From Clostridium sp. AM33-3 (GTDB taxonomy: Bacteria; Bacillota; Clostridia; Lachnospirales; Lachnospiraceae), in assembly GCF_003480315.1 (NCBI RefSeq), contig NZ_QUIV01000022.1, positions 1 to 48,350 of the forward strand: a DNA stretch of 48,350 nucleotides, given 5' to 3'. The notes below the pieces were generated by a model. The model was given only the letters and a program-made list of their open reading frames with translations, had not been told where the DNA came from and did no database searches. A program made the position numbers and the translations under genes. Of this stretch, positions 13,886 through 21,998 are shown one piece after another. Position 1 is the stretch's first letter; each line of letters opens with the position of its first letter.

Positions 13886-14632
13886 TTGAAGAACTGGAAA
13901 ACGAAAATTGCACTGATTTTGACAGCTGGTCTTTTGTCTGCAGCAGGGGCGGTAACAGCTCTGGCAGCATCCAGGACCAGACTGGACACGGTATCCGATG
14001 TTTACTGGGGAGATGACGGTACCACTGCAAACTGGGATGCAGTAGATGACGCCTACCAGTATGAAATCCGGCTTTTCTGCAATGACAGCCAGATGGATAC
14101 GGTGAAAACCAAAAAGGATTATTACGACATGGAAAAGAAAATGACAAAAGAGGGTGATTACACATTCAAGGTGCGCGCTCTTGCAAAGTCTGGTTCCAAG
14201 GAGTTCAGTGATGGCTACTGGTCGGAAGAGTCAGAGACAACCTATATTTCTGAGAGCTTTGCAGAGATGATCAAAAACGGCGGAAGTACTTCCGGGCTGA
14301 AAAACGGAGGTCCGGGAGCCGGAAACGGTTCTGCGGCAGAAACGGAGAAAGAAGCCTCTGTCGTGATCCAGGCGAAATGGATCCGGGAAGAAAGCACGGG
14401 CCGCTGGTGGTACCGGAATTCAGATGGCAGCTATCCGAAGGGCGGCTGGTGGCAGGATCCGGCAAGCGGAATCTGGTATTTCTTTGATGAGCAGGGCTAC
14501 ATGCAGACTGGCTGGATCGACTGGAACGAAAAGCGCTACTACTGCACGGAGAGTGGTGCCATGGCGATAGGTGAGTACACTATTGAAGGCATGCAGTACC
14601 GGTTTGATGCTTCCGGCGCGTTGCAGCAGTGA
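13886..14632 (+). CDS. Secreted protein with choline-binding-type cell-wall repeats
   Basis: The 248-residue protein has a signal peptide (KNWKTKIALILTAGLLSAAGAVTALAA, cleavage near 28), a beta-rich domain (about 30-125) with VYWGDDGTTANWDAVDDAYQYEIRLF that resembles a fibronectin-III-like module, a Gly-rich linker, and at least two aromatic wall-binding repeats (WWYRNSDGSYPKGGWWQ, GIWYFFDEQGYMQTGWID, KRYYCTESGAMAIGEY). The repeats are of the choline-binding/glucan-binding type that attach proteins to wall polymers. No catalytic domain is seen. The start is TTG 13886 preceded by AGGAGGG, with no ATG at suitable distance. A hairpin terminator follows. Confidence 0.82.
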   Translation: MKNWKTKIALILTAGLLSAAGAVTALAASRTRLDTVSDVYWGDDGTTANWDAVDDAYQYEIRLFCNDSQMDTVKTKKDYYDMEKKMTKEGDYTFKVRALAKSGSKEFSDGYWSEESETTYISESFAEMIKNGGSTSGLKNGGPGAGNGSAAETEKEASVVIQAKWIREESTGRWWYRNSDGSYPKGGWWQDPASGIWYFFDEQGYMQTGWIDWNEKRYYCTESGAMAIGEYTIEGMQYRFDASGALQQ

Positions 14633-14655
14633 CGAAATGCAATTTTCTCTAAAAT

Positions 14656-14685
14656 GAATAAAAAACACCCCTTCCCTCATATATA
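14656..14685 (+). promoter_or_regulatory. Candidate sigma-E promoter of spoIIIA nested in a terminator
   Basis: GAATAAA (14656-14662), a 15-base spacer and CATATATT (14678-14685) resemble the sigma-E consensus (about GMATATT and CATACANT). In Bacillus spoIIIA is transcribed by sigma-E in the mother cell. Transcription would begin near 14692, at the first base of the terminator 3' arm. Confidence 0.45.
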
Positions 14686-14709
14686 TTATGCAGGGGAGGG
14701 GTGTTTTTT
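14661..14709 (+). terminator. Terminator whose 3' arm is the spoIIIAA Shine-Dalgarno
   Basis: AAAAACACCCCTTCCCT (14661-14677) pairs over 17 bases (one G-U) with AGGGGAGGGGTGTTTTT (14692-14708), with a 14-base loop. The 3' arm contains the only ribosome-binding site for spoIIIAA, and the TTG start overlaps the end of the T-run. Confidence 0.8.
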
Positions 14710-15673
14710 GGATAAGCGGGAAGAACTGATCAAGATTTTTTCCAAAGATATCCGTGAGATCTTAAAGCAGGTCACGGTAGATTTCGAACAGGTACAGGAG
14801 ATACGGCTGCGGGTCCATGCCCCGCTTCTGATGATCTGCAGCAACCGTGAGTATTATATCACACGGGAAGGAAATCTGAGCATGCGCGCGGAAGAAGCAT
14901 ATCTGGTGACAAGGGATGCGTTAAAGGAAACGCTGGATTACATGAGCAGCTATTCCCTCTATGCCTTCGAGGAAGAAATCAGGCAGGGGTTTATTACGAT
15001 CCAGGGTGGACACCGCATCGGTATCGCCGGAAAGATCATCACAGACGGTCACGGGATTCGCAGCATGAAGTTCATTTCCTTCATCAATGTTCGTCTGTCC
15101 CACCAGGTGAAAGGGTGTGCAGGGACGGTGCTTCCATATCTGTATGACCGGGACATGATCTTTCATACGCTCATCGTATCGCCGCCGCGATGTGGAAAAA
15201 CCACACTTTTGCGGGATATTATCCGGCAGGTGTCAAATGGCAGCAGGGAGCATGCGGGGCTGACCATCGGGGTGATCGATGAGCGTTCGGAGATTGGAGC
15301 CTGTTACCAGGGGATTCCGCAGAATGAGCTAGGGATCCGGACGGATATTCTGGACTGCTGCCCCAAGGCTCAGGGAATGATGATGCTGATCCGGACTATG
15401 TCACCTCAGGTGATCGCGGTGGACGAGATTGGAAGCCGGGAAGATCTGGAGGCGATCGAGTATGTGATGAACTGCGGCTGCAAGCTGGTAGCCACGGTGC
15501 ATGGAAATTCAATGGAGGACATCAGACAGAAACCGGTGCTGAGAAAGATGGTGCTGGAAAAGTGGTTTGAGCGGTATGTAATTTTAAATAACAGGGGAAA
15601 AGTGGGCAATATCGGGGAAATCTACGATTCCAGGGGATGCAGGCTTTACCCGGTGGGAGGTGAGTGCTTTTGA
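14708..15673 (+). CDS. spoIIIAA: Stage III sporulation ATPase SpoIIIAA
   Basis: The 321-residue protein of the type II/IV secretion ATPase class has Walker A SPPRCGKTT (about 176-184), IGVIDERSEIGACYQG, and ISPQVIAVDEIG-like MSPQVIAVDEIGSREDLEAI as Walker B, then CKLVATVHG. SpoIIIAA is the mother-cell ATPase of the SpoIIIA-SpoIIQ channel that supports the engulfed forespore. The start is TTG 14708, 6 bases after AGGGGAGGGG. The in-frame ATG at 14654 lies in the 5' side of the terminator without a ribosome-binding site. It is the first gene of spoIIIAA-AH. Confidence 0.96.
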   Translation: MDKREELIKIFSKDIREILKQVTVDFEQVQEIRLRVHAPLLMICSNREYYITREGNLSMRAEEAYLVTRDALKETLDYMSSYSLYAFEEEIRQGFITIQGGHRIGIAGKIITDGHGIRSMKFISFINVRLSHQVKGCAGTVLPYLYDRDMIFHTLIVSPPRCGKTTLLRDIIRQVSNGSREHAGLTIGVIDERSEIGACYQGIPQNELGIRTDILDCCPKAQGMMMLIRTMSPQVIAVDEIGSREDLEAIEYVMNCGCKLVATVHGNSMEDIRQKPVLRKMVLEKWFERYVILNNRGKVGNIGEIYDSRGCRLYPVGGECF

Positions 15674-16203
15674 ACATGCAGGGATGGATGAAGCTGTCTG
15701 GTGCAGTCTGTATTCTGTGTGGAGCGGCCGGAACCGGCATCTGGTTTGCCGGGCGGTACCGTCAGCGGATTCTGGAGCTGGAGCAGTTAAAGCAGATGGT
15801 ATTTCTTTTAAAAGGACAGATTCTGTATGCCGGCGCACCTCTTCCGGAAGCTTTCGGGACGGTGGGCAAACGGGTGGCCGGAACTCTGGGAAACCTGTTT
15901 CAGGAAACGGCAGCTCTGCTGGAGGCACAGCCCGGAGAGCCATTTCCGACAGTATGGAGGAATGTGGTTTCCGGGATGGAGGGGAAGACGGCACTTTCAA
16001 AGTCGGACAGGCAGATGCTGGAGTCTCTGGGCGAGCATCTTGGCTTTTTAGATCGGGAGACCCAGGAGAGGACATTGCTCCTGTATCTGGAACAGGTGGA
16101 TACAGAGCTTCTGGTTTTGCGGGAACACAAACAGGAACGCTGCAGGCTGTATACCAGTCTCGGTGTCATGGGCGGTCTGTTTCTTGCGGTGATCCTGGTC
16201 TGA
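15670..16203 (+). CDS. spoIIIAB: Stage III sporulation protein SpoIIIAB
   Basis: The 177-residue protein has hydrophobic segments at both ends (about 8-25 and 160-177) and a helical middle (ELEQLKQMVFLLKGQILYAGAPLPEAF...), the SpoIIIAB layout, related to type II secretion GspF-like proteins. It is a membrane component of the SpoIIIA channel. TTG 15670 overlaps the spoIIIAA stop and is 6 bases after GGAGGTGA (15656-15663). ATG 15676 is the alternative start. Confidence 0.93.
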   Translation: MNMQGWMKLSGAVCILCGAAGTGIWFAGRYRQRILELEQLKQMVFLLKGQILYAGAPLPEAFGTVGKRVAGTLGNLFQETAALLEAQPGEPFPTVWRNVVSGMEGKTALSKSDRQMLESLGEHLGFLDRETQERTLLLYLEQVDTELLVLREHKQERCRLYTSLGVMGGLFLAVILV

Positions 16204-16215
16204 TGGAGGGTACAT

Positions 16216-16410
16216 ATGGGCGTGAATCTGATTTTTCGCATTGCCGCGGTGGGAATCCTGGTATCTGTGATCTGTCAGGTACTGCGGCATAGCGGACGGG
16301 AGGAACAGGCATTTCTGACCAGTCTGGCGGGGCTGGTGCTTGTTCTGTTCTGGCTTGTGCCATATATTTATGAGCTGTTTGAAACTATGAAAAATCTGTT
16401 TGCATTGTAG
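16216..16410 (+). CDS. spoIIIAC: Stage III sporulation protein SpoIIIAC
   Basis: The 64-residue protein has two transmembrane helices (about 4-20 and 34-55), as expected for SpoIIIAC, a small integral membrane subunit. MGVNLIFRIAAVGI and the EEQAFLTSLAGLVLVLFW segment are typical. The start follows GGAGGG. The gene sits 12 bases after spoIIIAB and 8 before spoIIIAD. Confidence 0.95.
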   Translation: MGVNLIFRIAAVGILVSVICQVLRHSGREEQAFLTSLAGLVLVLFWLVPYIYELFETMKNLFAL

Positions 16411-16418
16411 GGGACGGT

Positions 16419-16805
16419 ATGACAGTAGTAACAGTGGGAATCATTGGGATCATGACAGTGCTGATGGCAGTCCAGCTAAAAAGCCTGAAAGGAGAGTATG
16501 GCCTGTATCTGGTGCTGGCAGCAGCCTGTGTCATTTTTTTTTATGGGACGCTGCGGCTGAAAGGAATTCTGGATGGTCTGCAGAAAATCCAGGATATGAT
16601 CCGTATCAATCCGGTTTATCTGAATACGCTGCTGAAAATGACAGGCATCACTTATATCGTGGAATTTGCTTCCGGAATTTGCAGGGATGCCGGGTACGCG
16701 GCATTGGGCACCCAGATTGAAATTTTTGGAAAGCTTTCTATTCTGGCAGTCAGTATTCCGGTTATTCTGGCACTGCTGGATACGCTGCAGGGATTTCTGG
16801 CATGA
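16419..16805 (+). CDS. spoIIIAD: Stage III sporulation protein SpoIIIAD
   Basis: The 128-residue protein has three to four transmembrane helices and the family landmarks YGLYLVLAAACVIFFY, YLNTLLKMTGITYIVEFASGICRDAGY and EIFGKLSILAVSIPVILALLDT. It forms part of the SpoIIIA membrane complex with AC and AE. The stop overlaps the spoIIIAE start by four bases (ATGA), which suggests coupled translation. Confidence 0.96.
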   Translation: MTVVTVGIIGIMTVLMAVQLKSLKGEYGLYLVLAAACVIFFYGTLRLKGILDGLQKIQDMIRINPVYLNTLLKMTGITYIVEFASGICRDAGYAALGTQIEIFGKLSILAVSIPVILALLDTLQGFLA

Positions 16806-17989
16806 GGCGGGGGAGAAGATGGCTGGTCTCGTTTGCTGCCGGCTTTTTTTTATTCTGTATATTCTGCCGGTTCTGGCCCGAAGACAGAGTATGGGCCATG
16901 GATACAGCTGCGGTGGAGTCTGTACTTTCAGGGGACGGGCTTTCCGGCATTGGAGATATTGAGGATTATCTGAAACAGGAGCTGGGCAGCTCCGGCCATC
17001 GTATTTGTTTCGCGGATCTGATGCGGGCATTGGCGTCCGGAAATCTGAAGGAAGCGTCATCGCTGTGTCTGGAGGGACTTCGTCAGGCGGCTTTGGGAGA
17101 ACTGCAGGGAAAAAACCGCATGGCGGGACGTCTTCTGGCGCTTGGTCTGTTTGGAGCTCTGTTTGCCGGATTTTCTGAAGTCTTTTCCGTGGGCCCTGTG
17201 GCGGAAACCGGATTTTTCCTGACCTATCTGATGATGTTCGCGATTTTGGCGGCTGTTTTCGGGGAAAGTGCGAGAGCCGCGGCACAGGTGCTGGAACGTC
17301 AGATCCAGTTTATGAAGGTACTGCTTCCTTCGTATTTTACCGCGGTGGTCTGGTCCGGCGCAGGATTTTCTTCCGCGGCGTGGTATGAAGCAGCCCTGTT
17401 TCTGATCGCAGGGGTACAGAAGCTTTATGCCGGGCTTCTGCTTTCACTCGTACGGATCTATTTTCTGGCAGTACTGGCAGGATCCATGGTGAAAGAGGAT
17501 ATGTTTTCACGGATGACGGAACTTTTAAGATCCGGGATCAGCTGGGGAAGCCGATCACTGATCGGGATCGTGCTGGGATTTCAGCTGATCCAGGGCATGG
17601 TGCTTCCATATGCAGATTCTGTGAAGAATGCCGGAATGCAGCGGCTTTTACAGGCAATTCCCGGAATCGGAGACGGGGCGGGAGCGGTGACAAAGCTGAT
17701 GATGGGATCCGGCGTGCTCATTAAAAATACCATGGGCGCAGCGGCTGTTCTGCTGCTGTTTGTGCTTTCTATCCTGCCACTGGCAAGGATTCTGGTTCTG
17801 TATCTGCTTTACCGAGGGGTGGCAGCTGTGCTGCAGCCGGTAGCAGATAATCGTCTGACAGCCTGTCTGAGCGGTGCGGCCCAGGCTCAGGCAATGCTGC
17901 TGAGAGTGGCAGCGTCAGGATTTTTGCTGTTTGCAGTTACCATTGCACTGATCTGTCAGGGAACGAATGCGGCTTACCTGTCATCGTAG
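16802..17989 (+). CDS. spoIIIAE: Stage III sporulation protein SpoIIIAE
   Basis: The 395-residue protein has a signal peptide-like N-terminus (basic RRGRRW then a hydrophobic stretch ending near VWA) followed by about seven transmembrane helices, e.g. LLALGLFGALFAGFSEVF, FFLTYLMMFAILAAVF and AAAVLLLFVLSILPLARILVL. GAGAVTKLMMGSGVLIKNTMGAA is characteristic. SpoIIIAE is the largest polytopic subunit of the SpoIIIA channel. Length matches the family. Confidence 0.96.
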   Translation: MRRGRRWLVSFAAGFFLFCIFCRFWPEDRVWAMDTAAVESVLSGDGLSGIGDIEDYLKQELGSSGHRICFADLMRALASGNLKEASSLCLEGLRQAALGELQGKNRMAGRLLALGLFGALFAGFSEVFSVGPVAETGFFLTYLMMFAILAAVFGESARAAAQVLERQIQFMKVLLPSYFTAVVWSGAGFSSAAWYEAALFLIAGVQKLYAGLLLSLVRIYFLAVLAGSMVKEDMFSRMTELLRSGISWGSRSLIGIVLGFQLIQGMVLPYADSVKNAGMQRLLQAIPGIGDGAGAVTKLMMGSGVLIKNTMGAAAVLLLFVLSILPLARILVLYLLYRGVAAVLQPVADNRLTACLSGAAQAQAMLLRVAASGFLLFAVTIALICQGTNAAYLSS

Positions 17990-18056
17990 AGAAGAAGGCC
18001 TGGTATGCGGGAACGTGTGCCTGAACCAAAGTGTTGTGGAAAAGGGAGGTGGCTGT

Positions 18057-18650
18057 GTGACGGCGGTATACGAATGGATCCGAAACCTGGTGGCATTCTT
18101 CCTGTTTTTGTCGGTGATGGAAAATCTGCTTCCGGGGCAGAAATACGGAAAGTATATCCGGCTGTTTGCAGGTATGGTACTGATCCTTCTGGTGGCGGAG
18201 CCATTTACCTCCGGATTTGACCTGGAAGAAGTGCTGGCACGCAGTTACGAGAATCTGGTGCTCCGCTGGGAGGCCGGAGAACTGCAGGATGATCTGGGAG
18301 CGGAAGAGCAGGAATATCTGGGCCGGGTACTTTCCGAGTATGAGGAAGCGGTCAGCCAGGATATACAGGAACTGGCCAGGTCCTGCGGCCTGGATTTGTC
18401 AGAATGCAGCGTTCACATTGAGAACAATGAAAACAGTCCGCAATTTGGGACGGTGCAGAGCATTTTTGCGGTTTTGCCGCAACAGTCTGGAGAAACGGAA
18501 AAAGAGAAGCTGTCAAATAAGATTCAGGAATATTATGGTCTGGAGGAGCGGTATGTGGAAATTGAAATTGCCGGAGGGGAAGGACCGGTGGATTTTTCTT
18601 CTGACGGTGGGGGTGATCCTGTGTATTCTGGCATTCCCGGTGGGAAGTAA
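18057..18650 (+). CDS. spoIIIAF: Stage III sporulation protein SpoIIIAF
   Basis: The 197-residue protein has two N-terminal transmembrane helices (about 8-23 and 35-52) followed by a domain in the forespore-mother cell space. The C-terminal half (SVHIENNENSPQFGTVQSIFAVL...IQEYYGLEERYVEIEI) matches the ring-building motif fold of SpoIIIAF. The start is GTG 18057, 7 bases after GGGAGG. About 26 residues extend beyond the end of the conserved fold, and this tail is encoded in the 98-base overlap with spoIIIAG. Confidence 0.92.
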   Translation: MTAVYEWIRNLVAFFLFLSVMENLLPGQKYGKYIRLFAGMVLILLVAEPFTSGFDLEEVLARSYENLVLRWEAGELQDDLGAEEQEYLGRVLSEYEEAVSQDIQELARSCGLDLSECSVHIENNENSPQFGTVQSIFAVLPQQSGETEKEKLSNKIQEYYGLEERYVEIEIAGGEGPVDFSSDGGGDPVYSGIPGGK

Positions 18651-19125
18651 GAGCAGCAGAGGAACTCTGCCGCTATCCCGGATGGAAGCTGAAAACGTAA
18701 CGGCTTCTGCGCCAGGCAGCCAGGATGCGGCGGCCTATGAGCAGAAGCTGGAAAAGCGGGTGCGGGAAATCCTGCGGGGTGTTTCCGGCGTGGGGGAAGT
18801 GGATGTGATGATCGTACTAAAATCCTCTGTGGAAAAGGTGATCCAGGTGGACAACAGCAGCTCGAAGTCAGTGACCACAGAAAAGGGGAGCGGAACAGAC
18901 CGTTCTGTGGAAACGATGGATCAGGAGCACAATACGGTGCTGACAGGGAGCGGAAGCGGTCAGGAACCTGTGGTGGCAAAGGAGGTTTATCCGGAGATTG
19001 CCGGAATTATCATCAGCGCCTCAGGGGGAGGAAATGCATCGGTCCAGGCAGAGATTTCCGGGGCTATGGAGGCATTATTCGGACTTCCGGCGAATAAAAT
19101 AAAAGTGTTAAAGCGGGTGGAGTGA
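18553..19125 (+). CDS. spoIIIAG: Stage III sporulation protein SpoIIIAG
   Basis: The 190-residue protein has one N-terminal transmembrane helix (about 13-30), a disordered segment and a ring-building motif (YEQKLEKRVREILRGVSGVGEVDVMIVL...VYPEIAGIIISASGGGNASVQAEISGAMEALFGLPANKIKVLK). SpoIIIAG forms the large ring of the feeding channel. ATG 18553 follows GGAGGAG and lies within spoIIIAF in another frame. A slightly longer start at 18535 is possible. The open frame extends much further upstream but has no homology there. Confidence 0.93.
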   Translation: MWKLKLPEGKDRWIFLLTVGVILCILAFPVGSKSSRGTLPLSRMEAENVTASAPGSQDAAAYEQKLEKRVREILRGVSGVGEVDVMIVLKSSVEKVIQVDNSSSKSVTTEKGSGTDRSVETMDQEHNTVLTGSGSGQEPVVAKEVYPEIAGIIISASGGGNASVQAEISGAMEALFGLPANKIKVLKRVE

Positions 19126-19141
19126 AAGAAGGAGCGTCGGT

Positions 19142-19927
19142 ATGAAGCTGAAACGGGAAGGAACACCAAAACAGGACATCAATATGAAAAAACTGTTTCG
19201 AAGGAACCAGATCATCATTACAACTCTGGCCATCATGATCGCGGCTGCCGGATATCTGAATTATGCCGGAAAAAGGGATCTGGCAGCCAGTACCGGAGAA
19301 GACATCTATCAGGCCGGAACCTTTGATATTTCGGAAGAGGATCTGCTAGCGGAAAACCAGAAAAAGGGACAGGAGGATACCGCCATGATCGAGGAAGCAC
19401 AGCCACAGGCGGAAGGAACAAAGCTTCAGGCGGAAGCATCGCAGGATGGAAGTTTTCTGGCAGAGGCAGATGCGGGAACGGACCAGGCTGTGATTGACAG
19501 CTGGGACGGCGGTGAGGAAGCCGGCATGGAAAATCCGGGCGAAGCGGTACTGACCAGCGGGCTTACTGTATCAGATTACATAGCCGGCGTGCAGTTAAAC
19601 CGGGAGCAGATCCGCGCAAGAAATAAGGAAACTTTAAATTCCATCATTAACAGCACGAACATTGATGAGGCTGCCAAGCAGGAGGCAATCCAGAACATGA
19701 TCGCCATGACGGCGGTGGCAGAAAAGGAGAATGCTGCGGAGACGCTTTTGCAGGCCCGGGGCTTTGCAGATCCGGTGGTGAGCCTGACGGACGGCAAGGT
19801 AGACGTTGTGATCCATGCACCTTCCATCACGGACCAGCAGCGCGCACAGATCGAGGATATTGTAAAGCGGAAAACAGAAGTCGGGGCTGAAAACATCATT
19901 ATCACACTCCTGAATCTTGAGGACTAA
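19142..19927 (+). CDS. spoIIIAH: Stage III sporulation protein SpoIIIAH
   Basis: The 261-residue protein has a short cytoplasmic N-terminus, one transmembrane helix (about 24-40, QIIITTLAIMIAAAGYL), a long acidic linker and a C-terminal ring-building/YscJ-like domain (RNKETLNSIINSTNIDEAAKQEAIQNMIAMTAVAEKENAAETLLQARGF...VVIHAPSITDQQRAQIEDIVKRKT). SpoIIIAH pairs with forespore SpoIIQ. The start at 19142 follows AAGGAGC; a second in-frame ATG 14 codons on (MKKLFRRNQ) is closer to the usual family start. spoIIQ is not in the window. Confidence 0.95.
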   Translation: MKLKREGTPKQDINMKKLFRRNQIIITTLAIMIAAAGYLNYAGKRDLAASTGEDIYQAGTFDISEEDLLAENQKKGQEDTAMIEEAQPQAEGTKLQAEASQDGSFLAEADAGTDQAVIDSWDGGEEAGMENPGEAVLTSGLTVSDYIAGVQLNREQIRARNKETLNSIINSTNIDEAAKQEAIQNMIAMTAVAEKENAAETLLQARGFADPVVSLTDGKVDVVIHAPSITDQQRAQIEDIVKRKTEVGAENIIITLLNLED

Positions 19928-19942
19928 ACGGAAAATGCCCCT

Positions 19943-19970
19943 TTGCAAATCATGGCAGATTTGTTATACT
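19943..19970 (+). promoter_or_regulatory. Sigma-A-type promoter of the asp23-like gene
   Basis: TTGCAA (19943-19948), a 16-base spacer and TATACT (19965-19970), 61 bases before the GTG start. Confidence 0.55.
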
Positions 19971-20031
19971 ATAGAAAACATGGATTTCTGGTGAAAGCTA
20001 TGGAATCTGTCTGATCTGAGGAGGGAATACT

Positions 20032-20415
20032 GTGGCAGAGTTAGAAGGAAGAAATACACATAAATTATATGAAAAAGAGATGATGGGCGAGGTGCGTATT
20101 GCGGATGAAGTGGTAGCTATCATTGCGGGCCTGGCAGCAACAGAGGTAGATGGTGTGGATTCCATGGCCGGCAACATTACCAATGAACTGGTAGGAAAGC
20201 TTGGTATGAAGAATCTGTCTAAGGGTGTAAAAGTGGACGTAACCGAGGAGCATGTGTCTGTAGATCTGTCTTTAAACATCAAGTATGGCTACAATATCCC
20301 TGATGTGAGCGAACGTGTTCAGGACCGTGTGAAGTCCGCTATTGAGAACATGACCGGCCTTACTGTGCTGGATGTCAATATCCGCATTGCAGGCGTCAAC
20401 ATCAACGAGCAGTAA
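20032..20415 (+). CDS. Asp23/Gls24 (YqhY) family protein
   Basis: The 127-residue protein begins GEVRIADEVVAIIAGLAATEVDGVDSMAGN and continues GVKVDVTEEHVSVDLSLNIKYGYNIPDVSERVQDRVKSAIENMTGL, the full Asp23 signature. Family members are envelope-associated and respond to wall stress; YqhY in Bacillus is linked to acetyl-CoA carboxylase control. The start is GTG 20032 after GAGGAGGGA. In Bacillus yqhY lies between accC and nusB. Here accBC is missing and three genes separate it from nusB. Confidence 0.94.
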   Translation: MAELEGRNTHKLYEKEMMGEVRIADEVVAIIAGLAATEVDGVDSMAGNITNELVGKLGMKNLSKGVKVDVTEEHVSVDLSLNIKYGYNIPDVSERVQDRVKSAIENMTGLTVLDVNIRIAGVNINEQ

Positions 20416-20433
20416 AACAGAATACAAAGCAGG

Positions 20434-20465
20434 AAAGCCGGACGGGGAAAAGGGCCGGCTTTTTT
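20434..20465 (+). terminator. Terminator of the asp23-like gene
   Basis: AAAGCCGG (20434-20441) pairs with CCGGCTTT (20455-20462); a T-run follows. Confidence 0.8.
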
Positions 20466-20543
20466 GTATGATAGGAAATTGCGTTCTGTGAAGCTTCAAT
20501 CTGCGGATGCCTTGCGAAAAACATGACAATAAAATATCGATGG

Positions 20544-20572
20544 TTACATTTTGGTGAGAATGGTGTTATAAT
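20544..20572 (+). promoter_or_regulatory. Sigma-A-type promoter of the transporter-kinase pair
   Basis: TTACAT (20544-20549), a 17-base spacer and TATAAT (20567-20572), 71 bases before the transporter start. Confidence 0.6.
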
Positions 20573-20642
20573 CATGCATGATTTTCAAAAAGAACAATTT
20601 GGATTGCTGTCTGGGATTGGGAGAACAAAGGAGGAAATAGTG

Positions 20643-21983
20643 ATGAATCTTGCATTTTGCATTCCATTTGCAGGACTGCTGCTTTGCATCGCGGTGCTTC
20701 CGCTCATCAAAGCAGAGTGGTGGGAGACACATCAGCCGCATGCGGTCATATTCTGGTCTCTGCTGTTTGTGCTGCCTTTTGCATTTGTGTACGGACCGGG
20801 ACAGGCGTTTGAGAAGGTGCTTGAGTGTATCGTGGATGATTATCTGACCTTTATCATTCTGCTGTTTGGTTTGTTCTGCGTGTCTGGTAATATTACCCTG
20901 GAGGGGGATCTGGCCGGATCCCCGCGCATTAACGTGGGACTTCTTCTGATCGGCACCATGCTATCCAGCTGGATCGGTACGACGGGGGCCAGTATGCTGA
21001 TGGTGCGCCCGGTCATCAAGATGAATGCCTGGAGAAAACGGAGAAGCCACATCATGGTGTTCTTCATTTTTCTGATCTCCAATATTGGCGGCTGCCTGAC
21101 TCCGATCGGAGATCCGCCGCTGCTGATGGGATTTATGCGCGGCATTCCTTTTTTCTGGAGCCTGCATCTCTTGCCGGTTCTGCTGTTTAATGCAGTCATT
21201 CTGCTGACCATTTTTTATTTTCTGGACCGCAGGGCTTACCGCAGGGATATCGCGGATGGTTTAAAGCCAGATATCAGTAAACCGGGTACGGAGGTCCACA
21301 TTCTGGGACTCCATAACCTGATCTTTCTGGTCATGATCGTGGCGGCTGTCATCTTAAGCGGAACTCTTCCTGGGATGGAAGCATTCCGGGATGCAGAGGG
21401 TGCAGTGCGCGGAATCCGGCTGTTTGGTGAAGTGACCTTAACCTATCCGGCTCTGATCGAGATTGTGATGATTCTTGTGGCGGCCTTTCTGTCTTTTAAA
21501 ACGACAAATGTGGAAATCCGCCGGAAGAACCACTTTACCTGGGGGGCTATCCACGAGGTTGCAGTACTTTTTATCGGCATCTTTATTACCATGCAGCCGG
21601 CACTCATGATCTTAAAGGCAAATGGCGCAAGCCTTGGTTTAAGCAAACCTTTTGAGATGTTCTGGGCTACGGGATGTCTGTCCAGCTTCCTCGATAACAC
21701 GCCGACCTATCTGGTATTTCTGACCACAGCCGGGGCCCTTGGCTTTACCGAAGGTATGACGACCATTTTGGGAACGGTTCCGATCGCTATGCTTGAGGCT
21801 ATTTCCTGCGGTGCTGTATTTATGGGAGCAAATACCTATATCGGCAATGCTCCGAACTTTATGGTCAAATCTATTTCTGACGAGAATGGTATCCGGATGC
21901 CTTCGTTTTTTGGCTATCTGCTCTGGTCTGTTACATTTTTGATTCCGGTATTTTTGCTGGACACGCTGGTATTCTTTTTATAA
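20643..21983 (+). CDS. Ion transporter superfamily permease, NhaD/ArsB-like Na+/H+ antiporter candidate
   Basis: The 446-residue protein has about 11-12 transmembrane helices and two inverted-repeat hairpin motifs: FLISNIGGCLTPIGDPPLLMGF in the first half and CLSSFLDNTPTYLVFL with GANTYIGNAPNFMVK in the second. This is the ion transporter (IT) superfamily layout seen in NhaD sodium/proton antiporters, ArsB and citrate carriers. A sodium/proton antiporter of the UIT type is the best guess; the substrate is not fixed by sequence. ATG 20643 follows AAGGAGG; the upstream in-frame ATGs lack a ribosome-binding site. The kinase-like gene starts 15 bases downstream. Confidence 0.82.
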   Translation: MNLAFCIPFAGLLLCIAVLPLIKAEWWETHQPHAVIFWSLLFVLPFAFVYGPGQAFEKVLECIVDDYLTFIILLFGLFCVSGNITLEGDLAGSPRINVGLLLIGTMLSSWIGTTGASMLMVRPVIKMNAWRKRRSHIMVFFIFLISNIGGCLTPIGDPPLLMGFMRGIPFFWSLHLLPVLLFNAVILLTIFYFLDRRAYRRDIADGLKPDISKPGTEVHILGLHNLIFLVMIVAAVILSGTLPGMEAFRDAEGAVRGIRLFGEVTLTYPALIEIVMILVAAFLSFKTTNVEIRRKNHFTWGAIHEVAVLFIGIFITMQPALMILKANGASLGLSKPFEMFWATGCLSSFLDNTPTYLVFLTTAGALGFTEGMTTILGTVPIAMLEAISCGAVFMGANTYIGNAPNFMVKSISDENGIRMPSFFGYLLWSVTFLIPVFLLDTLVFFL

Positions 21984-21998
21984 GGAGGAGAACAGACT

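Noticed and set aside
16476..17285. 269-codon minus-strand frame across spoIIIAD/AE
   Set aside because: Pro/Arg/Gln-rich composition with no domain; it is a shadow of well-supported spoIIIA genes.
18217..18552. Long N-terminal extension of spoIIIAG
   Set aside because: It lies wholly within spoIIIAF in another frame, is Trp/Arg/Cys-rich and unlike SpoIIIAG. The SD-linked ATG at 18553 gives the expected protein.
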